Source: JBFJVD01 sp041624375 (lineage in GTDB: Bacteria > Chloroflexota > Anaerolineae > Anaerolineales > E44-bin32). From it: a DNA stretch of 44,561 nt. Location: positions 1 through 44,561 of the forward strand of contig JBFJVD010000003.1 in NCBI GenBank assembly GCA_041624375.1, read 5' to 3'. The notes under the pieces were generated by a model, which saw only the letters and a program-made list of their open reading frames with translations, searched no databases and was not told where the DNA came from. A program made the position numbers and the translations under genes. Below, one piece after another: positions 8,703-17,175 of this stretch; position 1 is the first letter of the stretch; every line of letters starts with the position of its first letter.

Positions 8703-10009
8703 GTCCCCCCCTGTCCTGAAACGCCATGGAGGCCACCGGCGGCACGCGCCAGGTCTTCGATGGTCGGTTGGATGACCGGCGCCTCACCGGTTGACTTCGC
8801 TGCAGCGGCGATGTCCTTGAGGCCGTTGCCGGTGATCAAAACGACAACATCTTCATCCGCTTCGATTCGCTGATCACGAACCGCCGCTTGCAGCCCGGCA
8901 TAGGCCGCTGCCCCGGCCGGCTCGGCGAAGACGGCAGCTTCCCGTCCGAGTTCGGCGATCGCCGCAAGAATGGCCTCGTCCTTCACCCTAATGTATTCGC
9001 CGCCGCTCTCGCGCACGGCCCGCAGCGCACGGATCCCGTCGCGTGGCAGGTCGACGGCGATGCTGTCCGCTAGCGTCTGCGCTCTTACCGGTTCAATGTG
9101 GTCGCTGCCTGAAGCAAACGCCTGGGCGACGGCGGCCGAACCTTCGGCCTGAACCCCATAGAGCCTGGGCATACGCTCGATCCAACCCAGCGCCATCAGC
9201 TCTTCAAAGCCTTGATGGACTCCGGTGATGATGTTGCCGTCGCCTACAGAGACGAAGACGGCATGCGGGGCACGCCAGCGCTCGGGGGGCTCGCCCGGTG
9301 AATCGGCCGTTGTGCGGGCGAGCTGTTCGGAGATTTCAAAGGCTGCTGTCTTTTTGCCTTCCGCAGTGAACGGATTGTATCCGGTGTTCCGGCAGTACCA
9401 GCCGAAAGCTTCGGCGGCCTCGATGCTCAGGTCGAAGGCCTGATCGTAGTTACCATCCACCAGATAGACCTGGGCGCCGAACACAAGCAGCTGAGCGATC
9501 TTCGCCGGCGGTGCTGTGCGCGGCGCCAGGATCACGGTGGGGAGCCCGACCGCTGCTCCCATCCCTGCCAGGGCGGCGCCTGCATTCCCTGTGCTGGCGG
9601 TTACGGCCGGCGCCACCTCGATCTCCCTGGCACGCGCCACCACCACCGCGCTCGCCCGATCCTTGAAGGAGGCGGTCGGGTTGCGGCCATCATCTTTGAG
9701 CCACAGCTTCTGGAGGCCAAGGCGAGCAGCCAGGCGTGTCGGTCTCAGCAGCGGTGTCCAACCAGCCGCGCGCAAGGGGGTACCGTGCTGCCCCGGATCG
9801 GCCACCGGCAGGAGCGGGAGGTAGCGCCAGAGCGAGCGTTCCTCCTGCATCCCGAGGCTGCGTGGGGAATGCTCCGCCCGCACTGCATCAAAGTCCAGGA
9901 TCACACGCAGCAGCCCGCCATCCTCCGGGCAAAGGTAGCGCACGTTTTCCGGCCCATGTTCTGTCGCGCAGGACGTGCAGCGATAGCCGAGAAATTTTGG
10001 TTCCGACAT
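8699..10009 (-). CDS. thrC: Threonine synthase or threonine-synthase-like PLP enzyme
   Basis: The 436-residue fold-type II PLP enzyme has an N-terminal zinc-ribbon-like start (YRCTSCATEHGPENVRYLCP), the lysine motif NPTASFKDRA, ASTGNAG for the cofactor loop and VSVGDGN for the phosphate loop. These match threonine synthases of the short class, which turn O-phosphohomoserine into threonine. It starts 6 bp after the permease stop with no clear Shine-Dalgarno site, implying translational coupling. Its location between a nucleoside-type importer and a second PLP enzyme is odd for a biosynthetic gene with no thrA or thrB nearby. It may act on another beta- or gamma-substituted amino acid. Family assignment is firm; the substrate is not. 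Confidence 0.82.
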   Translation of the reverse strand: MSEPKFLGYRCTSCATEHGPENVRYLCPEDGGLLRVILDFDAVRAEHSPRSLGMQEERSLWRYLPLLPVADPGQHGTPLRAAGWTPLLRPTRLAARLGLQKLWLKDDGRNPTASFKDRASAVVVARAREIEVAPAVTASTGNAGAALAGMGAAVGLPTVILAPRTAPPAKIAQLLVFGAQVYLVDGNYDQAFDLSIEAAEAFGWYCRNTGYNPFTAEGKKTAAFEISEQLARTTADSPGEPPERWRAPHAVFVSVGDGNIITGVHQGFEELMALGWIERMPRLYGVQAEGSAAVAQAFASGSDHIEPVRAQTLADSIAVDLPRDGIRALRAVRESGGEYIRVKDEAILAAIAELGREAAVFAEPAGAAAYAGLQAAVRDQRIEADEDVVVLITGNGLKDIAAAAKSTGEAPVIQPTIEDLARAAGGLHGVSGQGGT

Positions 10010-10015
10010 GGGATG

Positions 10016-11014
10016 CTATTCGCGTTTGAAGTGCGTGCCCAGCGCGGCTGGCGGGCTCACCTGCATGGCGCGCAAGGCGCGCGTCGCGGCGGGCCGGACG
10101 CTGTCCGGCAGGCGGGCCAACGTCCGCTGCACCCACTCGGCGTTTCCAAGATTAACCAGCAGCAAGGTGAGGATCATGAGCGGGAAGGGCGCGACCTGGA
10201 GCACCTGGGAGGGAATGCCGGGCAGTGACGGCTGCAGGACCAGGCCCAACCATTGGAGCAAGGCAAACAAGTAGGCCCCCAAGGCAGCCCGAATGGGGTC
10301 CCAACCCCCGAAGATCGTGATCGCCAGGGCGATCCAGCCGATTCCGTCCAGACCCGAGATGGTGCCCTTCCAACCGGCCTTGACGCTCAAGGAGTAGGTT
10401 GGGCCCGCCAGGCCGGAGATGGCGCCCCCCAGGACTGTGTAGAAGTAGCGCGAGCGGCGAACATTGGCGCCGCGCACAAAGGCGGCCGCCGGCCGTTCGC
10501 CCACACCTTGCAGCATCAGCCCCGGCCGCGTCTTGAACACCCACACCCAGGCCGCGATGATCAGCAGATAGCTTAAGTAGGTAAGCGGGTCCTGATCGAA
10601 GATCAGCGGACCGATCACCGGGATGCGAGACAAGACGGGGATCTCGGCGCCCGTAACCCTGGGGGCGATCAAGCCGACGTACGGGTTGCCCAGGAAGTAG
10701 GCCAGGTCGCGGGTCATCAAGGCCAGCACAAATCCAACCGCAACTTGGGACTGTCGAAGCGTGATGCTGTTGAAGGCTACGACCAGCGCCACCAGCCCCC
10801 CGACCGCCATGCCGGTAAGGAAGCCGAGCAGCAGGCTGCCGGTCTCGACGGAGACGGCGAAAGAGGCCATCGCCGTGAGGATGATCTTGCCGTTCAGGGA
10901 CAGGTTGATTACGCCGGCGCGCTCGGCAATGGTCTCTCCGAGGGCGGCAAAGACGACCGGCGCAGCCGACGCCAGCACCCCCGCCAACCCGATCAGGATG
11001 AGTTCGCTATCCAT
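10016..11014 (-). CDS. BMP-type ABC importer permease (NupQ/YufQ-like)
   Basis: The 332-residue polytopic membrane protein is of the branched-chain/simple-sugar permease class, with roughly nine hydrophobic segments. It carries the GETIAERAGVINLSLNG motif near the N-terminus that marks the second permease of BMP-type nucleoside importers (compare GEtiaERaGvlNlgvEG). It should form the channel with the permease at 11007-12065. The start is ATG 11014, which overlaps the upstream permease's end by 8 bp. A TTG at 11023 is in frame. Its stop lies 6 bp before the threonine-synthase-like gene. Confidence 0.88.
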   Translation of the reverse strand: MDSELILIGLAGVLASAAPVVFAALGETIAERAGVINLSLNGKIILTAMASFAVSVETGSLLLGFLTGMAVGGLVALVVAFNSITLRQSQVAVGFVLALMTRDLAYFLGNPYVGLIAPRVTGAEIPVLSRIPVIGPLIFDQDPLTYLSYLLIIAAWVWVFKTRPGLMLQGVGERPAAAFVRGANVRRSRYFYTVLGGAISGLAGPTYSLSVKAGWKGTISGLDGIGWIALAITIFGGWDPIRAALGAYLFALLQWLGLVLQPSLPGIPSQVLQVAPFPLMILTLLLVNLGNAEWVQRTLARLPDSVRPAATRALRAMQVSPPAALGTHFKRE

Positions 11015-12065
11015 CGGATCCAACCTGCCTTGCGCCGAACCAGCGCCGTCGCGCGCCTTCGACCATCAACACGAACAGCACGAGCGCCCCCTGTGTGACC
11101 CCGACGAGCGAGGAATCCAGCTTCAGTTCAAGTGGCAGCTTCACACCGCCAATAATCAGGCCGACAAAGAAGAGCGAAACCGGCACAGCCCAAATGGCAC
11201 TGTAATTCACCAACATTGCCACCAGCAGCCCAAGAAACCCGTAGCCGCTTGATATCGCTGGGATGAGCCGGTGATAGACACCGGTCACCTGAATAGAGCC
11301 AGCCAATCCGGCGAACGCGCCGCAGAGAAAGAACGCGACCATCATGTAGCGGCCGGTGGGAAGCCCGGAGAGGAAGGCAGCACGCGGGTTGTTACCTACG
11401 GCCTTCAGCCGCAATCCAAAGTGCGTCCCACGCAACAAGAAATAGATGAGCGCGATTCCGACCAGGCCGAGCAGCAGCGACCAGGGGCTGAGCCGCAAGC
11501 CGGTCAATTGAGGCAGCCAGAGCTGTTCCGGGAACGGCTCAGTGCCGCTCATCGAGCCGATGCCGGGTCGCTTCCAGGGACCGAAGATGAGCCAGAGCAC
11601 CAGTGATGTGGCGACGAAATTCAGGCCAAGCCCCCCGAAGATCTCGTTGACGCCGCCGAAAGTCTTGAGCGCGCCCGCCAACCCGCCCCAGAGCGCCCCG
11701 CCGACAGCCCCGGCGACAATTGCCAGCACAATGATCAGCCACGGCGGCAGGCCGCTCTCTTGCAGCATGCGCAACGCCCCGGTGGTGAAGATCGCGCCAA
11801 GCGTCACCTGCCCCTCGATGCCGATGTTCCACAGTCCGGCGGCGAAGGTGATCAACAGGCCTGCGGTGGTGAGCAAGAGCGGCGACCAGGCGACCAGGAC
11901 GTTTGAAATGGTCCGCAGCGAGCCAAGTGATCCATCCAAGAGCTCGCGGTACGCCTGAAGGGGCGGCGCGCCGGCTGCCAGCAAAACAAATGTCGTGAAC
12001 AGCAGGGCCAGCAGAACGGCGACCAAACTCAGGCTGCGAGCCAGCCATGGGGACGAGACGTTCAA
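11007..12065 (-). CDS. BMP-type ABC importer permease (NupP/YufP-like)
   Basis: The 352-residue permease has about nine transmembrane segments and an N-terminal signal-anchor. The motif WNIGIEGQVTLGAIFTTG (about 79-96) matches the conserved cytoplasmic loop of first permeases in BMP-type nucleoside importers. TTG 12065 has AAGGAG 8 nt upstream and no ATG competes well. The gene lies 74 bp after the ATPase gene and overlaps the second permease. Together with ATPase, binding protein and second permease it makes a complete importer. Confidence 0.88.
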   Translation of the reverse strand: MNVSSPWLARSLSLVAVLLALLFTTFVLLAAGAPPLQAYRELLDGSLGSLRTISNVLVAWSPLLLTTAGLLITFAAGLWNIGIEGQVTLGAIFTTGALRMLQESGLPPWLIIVLAIVAGAVGGALWGGLAGALKTFGGVNEIFGGLGLNFVATSLVLWLIFGPWKRPGIGSMSGTEPFPEQLWLPQLTGLRLSPWSLLLGLVGIALIYFLLRGTHFGLRLKAVGNNPRAAFLSGLPTGRYMMVAFFLCGAFAGLAGSIQVTGVYHRLIPAISSGYGFLGLLVAMLVNYSAIWAVPVSLFFVGLIIGGVKLPLELKLDSSLVGVTQGALVLFVLMVEGARRRWFGARQVGSDG

Positions 12066-12139
12066 TCTGCACGCTCCTTGCGATGATTCCGGCCCATCTG
12101 GCTGGGAATCTGCGCCCCCCAGGACGCCGCAGCCACAGC

Positions 12140-13603
12140 CTAGAAGCCTTTGCCGCCGATCAGCTGCCCGAGCTGATCGACGCTCGTTTGCGCCGCCTCC
12201 AGCGGAGCAGAGACATGCCCCCCGAAGAAAACCAGGATGCGGTCGCTGTAATGCAAGATCTCCTCAAGGTCTGCCGAGATAAAGAAGATCGCCGTTCCGT
12301 CCTGGCATCGCTCCTTGAGGCGGCGCCAGACCCAGATGGCCGACTCCATATCGAGCCCACGGGTCGGGTGCTCCATCAGCAGCAGGGAGAGCGGGCTGTC
12401 GAGCAAGGCGAGCAGGGCCCGCTGCTGATTCCCGCCGGAAAGTGATTCGACTGTCGAAGACGGTCGACCCCGGATGCTGAATTCCCTGATGCGCGCTTCT
12501 GCCAGTTCGAGTCCTTCTGGCCAGTCCACGAAAAATGATCCATCCGCGCCGCGCAAGACGAAATGTTCGGTGAGCGTGAGCCCCGGAAACAGACCTTCTT
12601 CCATACGGGAAGCCGGCAGATAGGCCACCCCATGCTTGAGGAAGGCATGATAGGGACGGCCCGTAAGATCGTGGCCGATGAGGCGGATCTTCCCGTGGAC
12701 GAGCGGGGTCAGGCCGACGCAGGCGCGGAGCAGTGTTCGTTGGCCGCTCCCTTCCATCCCCGCCAGCCCGATGACTTCACCCGCACGGATTTCGAGGTCG
12801 ACATCCTCAATGCGCAGCCGGCTGGTTTCAATTTGCAGCCCATGGATCTCCAGCACCGGGCGACCATGGGGCGCTTCTACCCGTTCGTCGAGGCGAACCA
12901 CCCGGCCAAACATCATTTCCACCAGCCCGTCGGTGCGGTACGGCGGCTGCGCCTCCCCCACCAGCTGTCCCTGGCGCAGGACGGCGACCTGGTTGCAGAG
13001 CTCTTCGACTTCTTCAAGCTTGTGGGAGACGAAGATGACCGTCTTGCCTTGCTGAGTCAACAATCGCAGCGTCTCAAAGAGCTTCTCTTTCTGCTGCAAG
13101 CTGATGCCAGTTGTCGGTTCATCCAGGATCAGAACCTGAACGCCGAGCCAGAGCAGGCGCAGGATCTCAAGCTGCTGGCGTTCACCAACCGTAAGCGAGC
13201 GCATCTGGGCATCCGGATTGATGCTGAAGCCAAACTGTGCAGCCAGCTCCTCGACCTCGCGCCGGACCCGCCTCAAGTTGAAGAACAGCCCTCGCTCCTG
13301 ACCCAGAACGAAGTTCTCGAGGACCCGCATCACCGGGAAGTCGAGCGGGTCCTGATGGAGCATACCGATCCCCTGGTGGATAGCATCGGCCGGCGAATCA
13401 ATCTTCACGGCGGCGCCGTCGAGCGCAACTTCGCCTGCGTCGGGTTCGAAGAAGCCGGACAGGATCTTCATCAAGGTCGATTTGCCGGCGCCATTCTCCC
13501 CCAGGATCCCCTGGATCGTCCCGGAGGGGATGCTGAGGGTGATGTCCTGATTTGCCCGAACCGGGCCAAATGACTTTGAGACTCCGCGCAGCTCAACTTT
13601 CAT
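12140..13603 (-). CDS. BMP-type ABC importer ATPase with two nucleotide-binding domains (NupO-like)
   Basis: The 487-residue protein has two fused ABC domains. Domain 1 is canonical: Walker A GENGAGKST (35-43), Q-loop MLHQDP, signature LTVGERQQLEI (degenerate relative to LSGGQ) and Walker B VLILDEPTTG. Domain 2 has a degenerate Walker A (GMEGSGQRT), an intact signature (SLSGGNQQRA) and LLLMEHPTRGLD, where the usual Asp-Glu is Met-Glu-His. This asymmetry is normal for sugar/nucleoside importers. ATG 13603 has AAAGGG about 9 nt upstream. The gene is separated from the binding-protein gene by a stable hairpin at 13628-13659. Confidence 0.93.
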   Translation of the reverse strand: MKVELRGVSKSFGPVRANQDITLSIPSGTIQGILGENGAGKSTLMKILSGFFEPDAGEVALDGAAVKIDSPADAIHQGIGMLHQDPLDFPVMRVLENFVLGQERGLFFNLRRVRREVEELAAQFGFSINPDAQMRSLTVGERQQLEILRLLWLGVQVLILDEPTTGISLQQKEKLFETLRLLTQQGKTVIFVSHKLEEVEELCNQVAVLRQGQLVGEAQPPYRTDGLVEMMFGRVVRLDERVEAPHGRPVLEIHGLQIETSRLRIEDVDLEIRAGEVIGLAGMEGSGQRTLLRACVGLTPLVHGKIRLIGHDLTGRPYHAFLKHGVAYLPASRMEEGLFPGLTLTEHFVLRGADGSFFVDWPEGLELAEARIREFSIRGRPSSTVESLSGGNQQRALLALLDSPLSLLLMEHPTRGLDMESAIWVWRRLKERCQDGTAIFFISADLEEILHYSDRILVFFGGHVSAPLEAAQTSVDQLGQLIGGKGF

Positions 13604-13627
13604 TCGTCGAGCCCTTTCACGGCCATG

Positions 13628-13659
13628 AGGGGGAAGGCCGTTGAGCCGGCCTTCCCCCT
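13628..13659 (-). promoter_or_regulatory. Intercistronic hairpin between binding-protein and ATPase genes
   Basis: A perfect 12-bp stem (AGGGGGAAGGCC / GGCCTTCCCCCT) with an 8-nt loop fills most of the 69-bp gap between the binding-protein stop and the ATPase start. No T-run follows on the minus strand. It is therefore more likely an mRNA-stabilising or attenuating hairpin than a full terminator, a common way to make more binding protein than transporter. Confidence 0.65.
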
Positions 13660-13672
13660 ACAAGATCGCCGA

Positions 13673-14962
13673 TCACTCAGCGACGCTCTGGCCTTCCATG
13701 CCTTCGAGCAATTGCGGCAGGTACCAGATCTGTTGAATGGTAGCCACTTCGCCGTCCTCCAGATAGGGGGTCCCATCCTGAAGGTTGAGCGGGCCAACCC
13801 ATAGATTCAACCCACCACCCAGCTGGGTGATAAACTCATCCAGCTGAGCCGCGACCTCGTCGCTTAGCCCGGATCCCTTAATGAAGCCGATCCCGGAGGT
13901 ATCGAGGTTGTTGATATCCGACCAGTCCGGCGGGGTGAACTCCCAGTAGGTCGCAAAGGTTCCCGCCTGGACCATTTCAACCGCATCCAGGTAGGAAGGA
14001 CCCCAATTGAAGTAGGGCACACCCAGACAGATATCGGGCGACTCATCACAGGCGCCGATGTAGTCATAGGGGACCGCCCAGACCTCTTCGCCCTCGCTCG
14101 CGAACTTGTTCGCCTCGACCAGCGCTTCGGTCGTATCGATCCCGGAGATAACCACATCGAATCCGGTGTTGAAGAAGTCGTCGGCTACCTGGGTCGGGTC
14201 CGCCGTGAAGCCGGGGATGTTGAACCAGAAGCCGATCCAGGTGACCTTGAACTGCAGGTCGGCCGGATCGTTGCCGAGCACTTCTGACCAGCAGTGACGG
14301 GCGCCAAGGTACGCAGAAGCCGCAAGACGGCGCGTTTCATCATTGATGAGCGGTCCAAGGTAGCCGATCTGGCCCGTCTGGGTGGTGAGGGCGGCGGAGC
14401 AGCCGGCGATCATCTTGCCGAACTCCATCTCGCCCATCACATTGGCCAGGTTGGCCTGATCCTTGAAGTCGCGGCCTTCAACCCAAGCATGGTCTCCCGA
14501 GATGTGGATCACGGGAACATCCGGGTGATTGCTTGCGAACTCCAGCGCGTCGTCCTTCATATCATCCGAGTTGAAGATGATCAGGTCGGCGCCTTCGTTC
14601 AGCAGGTCTTCGGCGAGCTGGGCCGAGGTCGTGCCGGGCCGGTCGGCCGGGTTGACCTTGTCGATGTAGATGAGCTCGGCGCCCTGCATCATCTCTTCAA
14701 CGTACAGTCCGCCCTCGTAGTGTGCCTGGCTCCAGCCCCGGTCGTTGAATGGTCCGACGAGCAGCATGCCGATGGTGAACGGCTCATCGGGCATCGGCTC
14801 ATCCGGAGGCTCGGTTGGCTGCTCCGGCGGCGGGGGCGGCTCGGTGGGCTGCTCGGGCGGCGGCTCGACGGGCGGCTCCGGCGGTGCGCCGCCGCAGGCA
14901 GCAGCGACGAGCGATAGAACTACGAGCGCCGAAAGCAACCACCACAGCTTCTTTCTAGACAT
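13673..14962 (-). CDS. BMP family (PnrA-like) substrate-binding lipoprotein
   Basis: The 429-residue lipoprotein captures the ligand for the importer outside the membrane. The lipobox ends at C23 (LVAAAC). A Pro/Glu/Gln-rich linker (about 25-68) follows, then a periplasmic-binding fold opening with FTIGMLLVGPFNDRGWSQAH, the PF02608 pattern around NDxxxNxxxxxG-type residues. Known BMP proteins bind purine or other nucleosides; the purine genes on either side support that here, though the exact ligand is unproven. ATG 14962 has GGAGGAG 7 nt upstream and starts directly at the MSRKKLWWLL signal sequence. The 120 bp upstream hold no gene. Confidence 0.92.
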   Translation of the reverse strand: MSRKKLWWLLSALVVLSLVAAACGGAPPEPPVEPPPEQPTEPPPPPEQPTEPPDEPMPDEPFTIGMLLVGPFNDRGWSQAHYEGGLYVEEMMQGAELIYIDKVNPADRPGTTSAQLAEDLLNEGADLIIFNSDDMKDDALEFASNHPDVPVIHISGDHAWVEGRDFKDQANLANVMGEMEFGKMIAGCSAALTTQTGQIGYLGPLINDETRRLAASAYLGARHCWSEVLGNDPADLQFKVTWIGFWFNIPGFTADPTQVADDFFNTGFDVVISGIDTTEALVEANKFASEGEEVWAVPYDYIGACDESPDICLGVPYFNWGPSYLDAVEMVQAGTFATYWEFTPPDWSDINNLDTSGIGFIKGSGLSDEVAAQLDEFITQLGGGLNLWVGPLNLQDGTPYLEDGEVATIQQIWYLPQLLEGMEGQSVAE

Positions 14963-15082
14963 CGAACGCTCCTCCTTCGATCTCAATCAGGTCTCAGATT
15001 CCAGCAGAGACATCAACTCATGAGCTTTCGGGGTGGTCTCCACCTCCTTTCCATCATTCCTTATCATATCGGTTTCAGATGC

Positions 15083-16039
15083 TCAGGGCGTAATGCGAGT
15101 CCCCGTTTCACCGTTCAGTGCGCGGCCGATGTTCTCCGGGTTGGTGACAATCGCCTGCTGCCCGCCGGCTTCGATGAAGTTGAGTATGGCGCGGATTTTG
15201 GGCTCCATGCTGCCCTTGGCGAAGTGTCCTTCCTCCTGAAAAGCGCGCGCCTCCGCCAGGCTCATCTGATCCAGCCAGCGCTGGTCGGGCTTGTTGTAGT
15301 TGAGCGCCACCTTCTCGACGGCTGTCGAAATCAGAAAGAGATCGGCCTGGATGCTGCTGGCCAGCAGCGCCGAGGCGAAGTCCTTATCGATGACCGCCTC
15401 GACGCCGACCAGATCGCCGTTCTCATCCTCGACGACCGGGATGCCGCCACCGCCGACACCGATGACCGTAAACCCGGCCTCGATCAGAGTCAGGATTGCA
15501 TCTCGCTCGATGATGCGTTGGGGCAGCGGCGAGGGCACGACTCGGCGCCAGCCGCGGCCAGCGTCTTCGACGACGGTCCAGCCTTCTTCATCGCGACGTC
15601 CGAGCGCCATGGCTTCTTCCATGAATGAACCAATCGGCTTGCTGGGATTCTCGAAGGCTGGGTCGTTCCGATCGACCAGAACCTGGGTGACGACGGTGGC
15701 CGCCAGCTTCCGAATGCCGCGGCGGGCGAACTCGCTGTAGAGCGAGCGCTGGAACATGTAGCCGATCGCCCCCTGGGTATCGGCGCCACAATAATCGAGC
15801 GGCACGGTGTGCAGTTCGTGGGCCGAAAGCTCGGACCGGCGCAGGATGAATCCCACCTGCGGGCCGTTGCCATGGGTCACCACCACGTCCCAGCCTGCCT
15901 CGATCATATCGGCGATATGGTCCATCGATTCCGCGGCCGCCACGAACTGATCGGGCACCGTCTGGTGCATCTTGTCCTTGATCAGCGAGTTGCCGCCCAC
16001 GGCAACGACGGCGACCTTCTTACCGGATCCAGTGTTCAT
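15083..16039 (-). CDS. arcC: Carbamate kinase (YqeA/ArcC family)
   Basis: This cytoplasmic enzyme moves the phosphate of carbamoyl phosphate to ADP, giving ATP, ammonia and CO2. The 318-residue protein shows the family motifs VAVGGNSLI (about 10-18), THGNGPQVG, the PIGSF loop and GVEAVIDKDFASALLA near the C-terminal half. The start chosen is ATG 16039, with GGAGG 9 nt upstream. A GTG at 16054, right after the YgeW stop, is in frame. Directly downstream of two carbamoyltransferases, it is placed to harvest ATP from the carbamoyl phosphate they release in the catabolic direction. Confidence 0.95.
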   Translation of the reverse strand: MNTGSGKKVAVVAVGGNSLIKDKMHQTVPDQFVAAAESMDHIADMIEAGWDVVVTHGNGPQVGFILRRSELSAHELHTVPLDYCGADTQGAIGYMFQRSLYSEFARRGIRKLAATVVTQVLVDRNDPAFENPSKPIGSFMEEAMALGRRDEEGWTVVEDAGRGWRRVVPSPLPQRIIERDAILTLIEAGFTVIGVGGGGIPVVEDENGDLVGVEAVIDKDFASALLASSIQADLFLISTAVEKVALNYNKPDQRWLDQMSLAEARAFQEEGHFAKGSMEPKIRAILNFIEAGGQQAIVTNPENIGRALNGETGTRITP

Positions 16040-16054
16040 CGAGATTGCCTCCAC

Positions 16055-17035
16055 CTAATGCATCGTGAGGGCCATGACCGCCTTTTGCACGTGGAGGCGG
16101 TTCTCGGCCTCGTCAAACACCACGCTTGCCGGCCCATCGAGCACCCCATCGGTCACCTCGATGTTGCGGTCGGCGGGCAGCGGGTGCATATAGATGGCAT
16201 CTTCTTTGGCCAGCGCCATCTTGCGCTCATCAGTGATCCAGTCCTTGTACTGATCCTGGATTCGCTTTCCCTCGTCGGGATCCGTGGTGGTCAGCAGCGG
16301 TCCCCAGGATTTGGCGTAGACGATGTCGGCGTCTTTGAAGGCTGTCTCCATATCGTCGACCACCTCGAATCCCGTGCCGGCCCGCCGCGCCTGCTCCCGC
16401 GCCTGGTCCATGATGTCGGGCATCAATTTGAACTCGGGCGGATGTGCGAGCACCAGGTCCAGCCCAAAGCGCGGCATTTGCAGAACGAGCGACTGGGGAA
16501 CCGAGATCGGCTTCAAGTAGGAAGCGGCATAGGCCCAGGAGACCACCATCTTTTTCCGCCGCAGGTCGCGGCCCTTCTTCTCGATGATGGTCAACAAATC
16601 AGCCAGGATCTGGAAGGGATGGTAAAGATCACATTGCATGTTGAGCACCGGCACGCGGGAGGCCTCAGCCACCAGGTTCAAGTAGCGGTTGCCGATCCCC
16701 CAGTCGACATGGCGAATGGCGATGCCGTCGAAATAGCGACCGAAGATGTCACCCATTTCTTTTTCGGTGTCGCCGTGGGAGATCTGTGTGGTTCGCGACT
16801 CGATGAAGGCCGCATGGCCGCCAAGCTGGGCCATGCCGGCCTCAAAGGAGCCGCGGGTGCGCGTGCTGCTGAAGAAAAACAGCATAGCGAGCACCTTGTC
16901 GTCCAGATAAGGGTGCGGCTCGCCCAGCGCGCGCTTGCGTTTGAGATCGAAGGCCACGTCCAACACCGTCTCGACTTCCTCCTTGCTGAAATCGAGATCA
17001 CCGATCAGGTCGCGGCCACGCAGTCCAGTGATCAT
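16055..17035 (-). CDS. ygeW: YgeW-type knotted carbamoyltransferase
   Basis: The 326-residue member of the aspartate/ornithine carbamoyltransferase superfamily has the carbamoyl-phosphate loop FSSTRTR (about 55-61), followed by SFEAGMAQLGGHA. Later blocks match E. coli YgeW from memory: SHGDTEKEM, NMQCDLYHPFQILAD, SWAYAASYLKPISVPQ and the AFKDADIVYAKSW block. The YMHPLPADR segment stands where classic enzymes have HxLPAxR. In E. coli, YgeW belongs to the purine/urate locus and is thought to act on a ureido amino acid. Here it would release carbamoyl phosphate for the carbamate kinase next door. ATG 17035 has GAGG 7 nt upstream. Confidence 0.9.
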   Translation of the reverse strand: MITGLRGRDLIGDLDFSKEEVETVLDVAFDLKRKRALGEPHPYLDDKVLAMLFFFSSTRTRGSFEAGMAQLGGHAAFIESRTTQISHGDTEKEMGDIFGRYFDGIAIRHVDWGIGNRYLNLVAEASRVPVLNMQCDLYHPFQILADLLTIIEKKGRDLRRKKMVVSWAYAASYLKPISVPQSLVLQMPRFGLDLVLAHPPEFKLMPDIMDQAREQARRAGTGFEVVDDMETAFKDADIVYAKSWGPLLTTTDPDEGKRIQDQYKDWITDERKMALAKEDAIYMHPLPADRNIEVTDGVLDGPASVVFDEAENRLHVQKAVMALTMH

Positions 17036-17175
17036 GGTTCAACCTCTATCCCAGAAGATGGTTTTCGCAGTGTAGGAGCCTGGCACCGGCGGGTGCGATG
17101 CGAGGTCCTCCTTGTCGTCCCGGCTTTCCGGGGCGCACTGGAAGGGTGGTCCCGCGCCCGGCCAAGACCTCCACC

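Noticed and set aside
7404..8873. Plus-strand open frame of 489 codons
   Set aside because: It lies antisense to the PLP-enzyme and glycosyltransferase genes, both with clear motifs. Long antisense frames are expected in GC-rich DNA.
15030..15050. Strong Shine-Dalgarno-like AAAGGAGGTG inside a GGTGG-AGA-CCACC hairpin, minus strand
   Set aside because: The next ATG is 21 nt away and opens only a two-codon frame, followed by an eight-codon one. No gene or convincing leader peptide.
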